The translations under genes and the position numbers were made by a program. Below, in pieces: positions 59,235-63,139 of a stretch of DNA of 63,139 nt. The first letter of the stretch is position 1; every line of letters begins with the position of its first letter. The stretch is taken from assembly GCA_031835245.1 (NCBI GenBank), contig JAVKOQ010000299.1, positions 1-63,139 of the forward strand, given 5' to 3'. Below the pieces are notes generated by a model, which saw only the letters and a program-made list of their open reading frames with translations, searched no databases and was not told the origin of the DNA. Source of the DNA: Balamuthia mandrillaris. Its lineage: Eukaryota; Discosea; Longamoebia; Balamuthiidae.

Positions 59235-59665
59235 CTGGCCTTCACGCCCTCCCGGCATTCTCACTAACATTAAAATGAAGAGGCTTGCGAGAAGCAGGCC
59301 GTCCCTCTGTACATCTCTTCGATTTTCTTTATTTCCCTTATGAACTTCCAGTCAGTCTTCCTCCATTCGGCACCCTCCGTAGTAGGCCACATCCTTCATA
59401 ACTGGGGTTTTTGTTGCATGGCTTCTTGGTATGTGGCAGCCAAGATGTCGGTTTTGTGTTGTTCGTTTGTTTGTGTGAGGAACAAGCTTTGTTTTAGTTG
59501 GTGCTCCGTCGGTTCGTTCTACCGGCACCGTTTGGCTAATTTTGGCGGGAAAATAGAAGTCTCTATTTTCTTCGAAATTTCTCGTCCTTTTAAGGTTTTT
59601 TTTTGGTTTCCATGGGGACGATTCTGAAAGATTTGGCCCCTCGTACGAAAAAAAAAAGAATTCCA

Positions 59666-59673
59666 TGACGACA
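59666..59673. promoter_or_regulatory. TGACGACA octamer, GTF3C6 promoter
   Basis: Exact octamer ending 31 bp before the GTF3C6 start, the closest spacing after the PRMT6-like gene. Confidence 0.55.
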
Positions 59674-59703
59674 TGAAAGAAACAAAGGTAGAAAAGCACA
59701 AAT

Positions 59704-60268
59704 ATGACAGCAAAGCGGAAGAGCGCTGCTGCAGCAGAGGCGATGGAGGAGGTGGAGGAAGAGGTGGAAGAGGTGGAAGAGGTGGAGGAAGAAGAGTTTT
59801 ATGTGACGTTAGAGCTGGAAGACTTTTTGGACACGAACCTCCTGCAAAGCTGCCAGCGCTACAAGCTGTTGGTACGTTGTGTTGGAAGCACGCCCAACCC
59901 CTCCTTAAACGCGGCTATCTCTCTCTTCACCGCGGCTGTCCCTCCCTCTGCTGCCAGTTCCTTCTTGTGAGCTGACTTCCTCTTTTCCTTCTCCTGGAAA
60001 GGGCCTCAACACCGAGGGACCGCTGCTGCAAGTGGATGACATGTTCTTCCAGGGCACTTACGCTGAAACTGTGGGCACCCACCTCTATTTTGCGGACCCC
60101 ACTTCCACCTCTTCCTCTTCCTCTTCCTCCACCAGCACAGCACCATTGTACACAGCCACCAAGAAGCTGATATTCCGGCGGGTTGGCCTTGAGCCCAAAC
60201 CAACTCCTTCCTCCTCCTCGAACAAGCAGCAGCAGCAAGAAGAAGAGGATGAACACCACCAGGACTAA
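59704..60268 (+). CDS. GTF3C6: TFIIIC subunit GTF3C6 (tau55/Tfc7-like, triple-barrel)
   Basis: Two exons, 59704-59871 and 60002-60268, about 144 residues. An acidic Glu/Val-rich start is followed by EFYVTLELEDFLDTNLLQSC. Exon 2 begins GLNTEGPLLQVDDMFFQGTY then AETVGTHLYFAD, aligning residue by residue with human GTF3C6 (GIDTERPILQVDSCVFAGEY). The KKLIFRRV strand fits the last part of the barrel. The tail is Gln/Glu/His-rich. TFIIIC binds A and B boxes of tRNA genes and recruits Pol III. TGACGACA lies 31-38 bp before the start codon. Confidence 0.85.
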
Positions 60269-60375
60269 ACTGCACAGCCGCCTCATCCTATTCCACGCCA
60301 CTCTCAAGAAGAGCAACCACAGATGTGGGTTGTTTAGCTATTGTACGAGACAAGGCAGCGATCAACAAGACCACG

Positions 60376-60383
60376 AAGAGAGC

Positions 60384-60446
<63 letters not shown>

Positions 60447-60525
60447 CGAGAGCGAGCGAGGGGAGAGAGAGAGAGAGAAAGAGAAAGAGAAAGAATAAGA
60501 CGAGAGAGAGAGAGAGAGAACACAA
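60376..60525. repeat. (GA)n array between GTF3C6 and FAM133
   Basis: Purine array with GAGCGAGC and GAAAGA variants in the 340-bp tail-to-tail gap. It would be pyrimidine-rich only in the FAM133 (-) transcript. Confidence 0.85.
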
Positions 60526-60610
60526 GAAAAGCAGAAGAAGAGTTAAAAACATCTTCTCGTAATAAAACTATTGTAAGAGCAACGGTTATCGTTTCATCAC
60601 ACAAACGGTT

Positions 60611-61570
60611 TTAAACGGTGGAGGCACCACTATCACCATCGCCGCTGCCCGTTGTAGTCGACGAGGAGGATTGTGGTGGTGAAGAGGAGGAGGAGGTGGA
60701 TGAAGAAGATGTTTTGTTGTGATCGCTCTCTCGTTCTTCTGTAGGTGGTCGATTACGTGGAGAGTCTTTTGCGGTTCGTTCTTTGTCTGACTTGTCCTCG
60801 GAAGAGGAGGAAGAGAAGTCACAGCGGCGATGGCGGTGTCTGTGCCGTCGCTGCCGCCGGGACGACTCTTTATGTTCCCTGTAGCGTTTCTCTCTGCTGC
60901 TCTTTTTGTGTTGGTCGTACTCCTCCTCCTGGTCAGTGTTCTCCTCTTCAGAGGAGGAAGACGCGCGAGCAAAGAAGGAAGAGAGCTTTACGGGCTTGCT
61001 CTCCTTCTTTGCCTTCTTTCTTCCTCCTTTTCCTTCTTTGTCACTGTCACTATCACTGTGATAGCTGTCCTCCTCCTCACTGCTGCTTCGCTTGCGCTTT
61101 TTCTTCTCCCTCTTTTTGTCTTTCTTCTTTGACTTTTTCTTTTCCCTTTTCTTGTCCTTGCGCTTCTCTTTCTTCCTTTGCTTCTCCTGTCGCTTCATGA
61201 CTGCCTTGCGGTACTCCTCCAGCTCCGCGCGAGAGTCCTGCTCCATCTTCTTCTCCCACTCCTCCATGAAGGCGCTGGTCTTGTCCTTCTCCGCTTTTAT
61301 TTTCTTGACCTCCTCCCAGCTGGGCCGCGGCCGGTTGAGGTAGTCCCTTATGGTGGGTCCAGACGGCTGAGCGGGACCTGCTGCACGAGCGAGAACAAGT
61401 GGATTGATGTACCCCTGACAGCGGTTAGTGCTGTTCTCTCCTTCTCTTCTCTCTCGCTCTCTCCCCTCTCCTCTCCTTGCCCATTATTTTTATTTTTTTT
61501 TTGGGTTTTTTTTCGAGAAGCAAGCAAGACATACCTGCGGTTTAAAGCCTCTGCCCCCTTTCTTGCCCAT
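60611..61570 (-). CDS. FAM133: FAM133-family nuclear Ser/Lys-rich protein
   Basis: Two exons: 61535-61570 (MGKKGGRGFKPQ) and 60611-61414. The conserved FAM133 block is plain: GYINPLVLARAAGPAQPSGP then [18 protein letters not shown], matching human AYMNPIAMAR...[22 protein letters not shown]. The rest is Lys-rich then Ser/Asp/Arg-rich, with SR-like stretches (RRQRRHRHRHRRC). Human FAM133 proteins are nuclear and of unknown function, possibly linked to splicing. The order (short first exon, one intron, long basic tail) supports the start chosen. Confidence 0.87.
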
Positions 61571-61859
61571 GATGATGGTGTGGTTGTGGTTCTGGTTGTG
61601 GCTGCGGCTGCTGCTGAGCTGAAGGAAGTGGCTTGGCCAAGCTGCTGCTACTCAAAGAACCAAAAAAACAAAAAAACAAAAAAAGCAGAGTCCCCCCCTT
61701 GAGTTGAACGTGCGAGGAGTGCGTCGCGTCGTCTACTTTTTCCCTTCTTTTTGGCTTCTCCCTCTTTCTTCGCCATAGGCTATCAACCTAATAGATACCC
61801 ACCTGATGTTTTAGCGTCAGCTTGTGGACGAATGGTGCAGTTTTGGTACTCCCTCGAAA

Positions 61860-61867
61860 TGTCGTCA
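61860..61867. promoter_or_regulatory. TGTCGTCA octamer, WWE-BRCT promoter
   Basis: Exact octamer 61-68 bp before the start; followed by a T-run. Confidence 0.55.
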
Positions 61868-61927
61868 TTTTTTTTACAGGAAAATATCTGTCCACAAAAA
61901 AAAGAAAGAGAAAGAAAGGAGGTAGCG

Positions 61928-62774
61928 ATGATGGCGAGCAAAACAACGACGACGACGAAGAAGAAGAAAGCGACGGAGAAAAAGCCCACTTGGTGGTGGA
62001 AGTCAGATGATGACTGGGTGGAGTACGACGCCAAGCTGTCCGCGCGACTCGAGAAAGGTGCGCGAGCCCCCTCCTCCCACCCCCTTTTTTCCAAATAATG
62101 AATATTCCAACGTTGGAGGATTGCTCTTATTTTTAAACAATTTTATTTTATTGAATAGGCTATCAGAGCGGTGAGAGCGAAGTTAAAGTGGTTTGTTGTT
62201 TCCTCCTTTTTTTTTGTTCTGTTGTAACGGTCCCGTTGTCTGTTATCCCTTTCTCTTGCAGGATGACGAGCGGTTCGTCGATTTGGAAAACTTTTTACAG
62301 CGCCGCTATGATGACCGCATGAAGAGGAGAGGTGTTAAACGAGTGCCTCCTCCTATTCTTGATGGTATAGCGCTTCTATCAATTGTTTCTTTCTTATGTT
62401 TTCCTGGCACTCTGTTCTTTCTTTCTTTTGCTGTTTTCTTCCCTCCTTCTTGCTTTCCCCCATTATTTATCTTTTGTGTTCATTCAATCTGCAGAAATGG
62501 TAGTTTGGTTGATACTGCCGGCCAAGCTGAAGAAGGAGCATGTCACCTTGATCGAAGAGCATGGCGGCCTGATAGCCTCCAACCTCAACAAGGGCGTTAC
62601 CCACGTTGTCTGCCGGCAACGAGACGTGGAAAAGCAGAAGCAGCAGCTGTTGCAGGCCAGGAAGTGGAAGTGCAAGTTGGTTGACGAGCAATACCTCAAC
62701 AGCTGCACAGAGAAGTTGGCTATTCTTCCCATCAACGATCACAAGTTGGTGAGTTTGCTTCTTGTTGTGGCTTT

Positions 62775-62817
<43 letters not shown>

Positions 62818-63081
62818 ACATTACTTCCATAAAAAGGATTTGGGAGAAGACGAGGAAGAGGAAGAGGAGGAAGAAGAAGAAGAGGCCGAAGCATCGTCAT
62901 CCACTTCAAAGAAACGAAAAATGGACATCGTTAACGACAATGGTGGCTCCTCTTCTAGCAGCACGGCTTCAACTTCGGCATCGAGCCAAGAGCCCAAACT
63001 GAAAAAAGCAAAAAGCGATGCTGCCACCAGCATTCCTTCCCCTGCTGATATTTATTTGCAACCCTCTTGTGTCTTCTCTGG
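61928..63081 (+). CDS. WWE-BRCT domain protein, PARP-like (3' end outside window)
   Basis: Exons: 61928-62055, 62159-62190, 62262-62364, 62495-62748, 62837-63081, continuing past the window. The N-terminal WWE domain reads PTWWWKSDDDWVEYDAKLSA, then FVDLENFLQRRYDDRMKR. A BRCT domain follows: LPAKLKKEHVTLIEEHGGLI and VTHVVCRQRDVEKQKQQLLQ, WKCKLVDEQYLN. An acidic Ser-rich linker with a KKRK nuclear signal comes next, and the last visible residues are IYLQPSCVFSG. WWE binds iso-ADP-ribose and BRCT binds phosphopeptides. In Dictyostelium such modules precede WGR-PARP catalytic domains, so a nuclear DNA-damage PARP is the likely identity, but no catalytic domain is in view. TGTCGTCA sits 61-68 bp upstream. 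Confidence 0.8.
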
Positions 63082-63139
63082 GTACGCACTTTATTTCTAT
63101 TTCTTGTTCTCCTATTTTTTTTCCTTTATTTACTGTAAG

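Overview
This is a gene-dense nuclear segment from a microbial eukaryote. I count about 24 protein genes and 3 tRNA genes in 63 kb. Most genes carry many short GT-AG introns, and TAA, TAG and TGA all act as stops, so the standard code applies. Proteins recognised include ATG11/FIP200, a seven-pass Frizzled/Smoothened-like receptor with a cysteine-rich domain, a PARP6/8-type ADP-ribosyltransferase, a WWE-BRCT protein, acinus, PPP4R1 and a plain ADP/ATP carrier. Frizzled-like receptors and WWE/BRCT proteins in a non-animal with these short introns suggest an amoebozoan (Acanthamoeba/Balamuthia or dictyostelid relatives). That assignment is inference. No chloroplast, bacterial, viral or transposon gene was recognised.  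Layout. 1-12 kb: C-terminus of a membrane protein (+), KLHDC4-like kelch protein (+), ATG11/FIP200 (-), PRMT6-like methyltransferase (-). 12-24 kb: ADP/ATP carrier (+), Frizzled-like receptor (+), PPR protein (+), acinus (-), DJ-1 (+). 24-34 kb: RNF141-like RING E3 (-), initiator tRNA-Met (-), ALB1-like protein (+), PDCD2 (-), an inverted pair of tRNA-Val(CAC), DH-PH-PH RhoGEF (+). 34-46 kb: PARP6/8 (-), small coiled-coil protein (+), MIT-domain protein (+), glycosylated type I membrane protein (+), GDP-mannose-type transporter (+). 46-63 kb: UBAP2L/DEF1-like Q-rich protein (-), large helical protein of unknown function (+), PPP4R1 (+), a possible kinase fragment (-), TFIIIC subunit GTF3C6 (+), FAM133 (-), WWE-BRCT protein (+, cut by the window edge). 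The genes form no operon or shared pathway. They are housekeeping and signalling genes in both orientations, separated mostly by 50-700 bp.  Two window-wide signals stand out. First, the octamer TGWCGWCA (TGTCGACA, TGTCGTCA/TGACGACA, TGACGTCA) occurs 17 times, 16 of them outside coding sequence and 14 within about 330 bp upstream of a predicted start. This looks like a recurrent promoter element. Second, introns are inflated by microsatellites whose pyrimidine-rich strand is nearly always the sense strand: CT, CTT, TTTTC or CTC on + genes, GA-type on the + strand for - genes. Gene direction can almost be read from repeat polarity. Exon boundaries below were set by hand from splice signals, reading frame and remembered family sequences, and have not been tested against transcripts.
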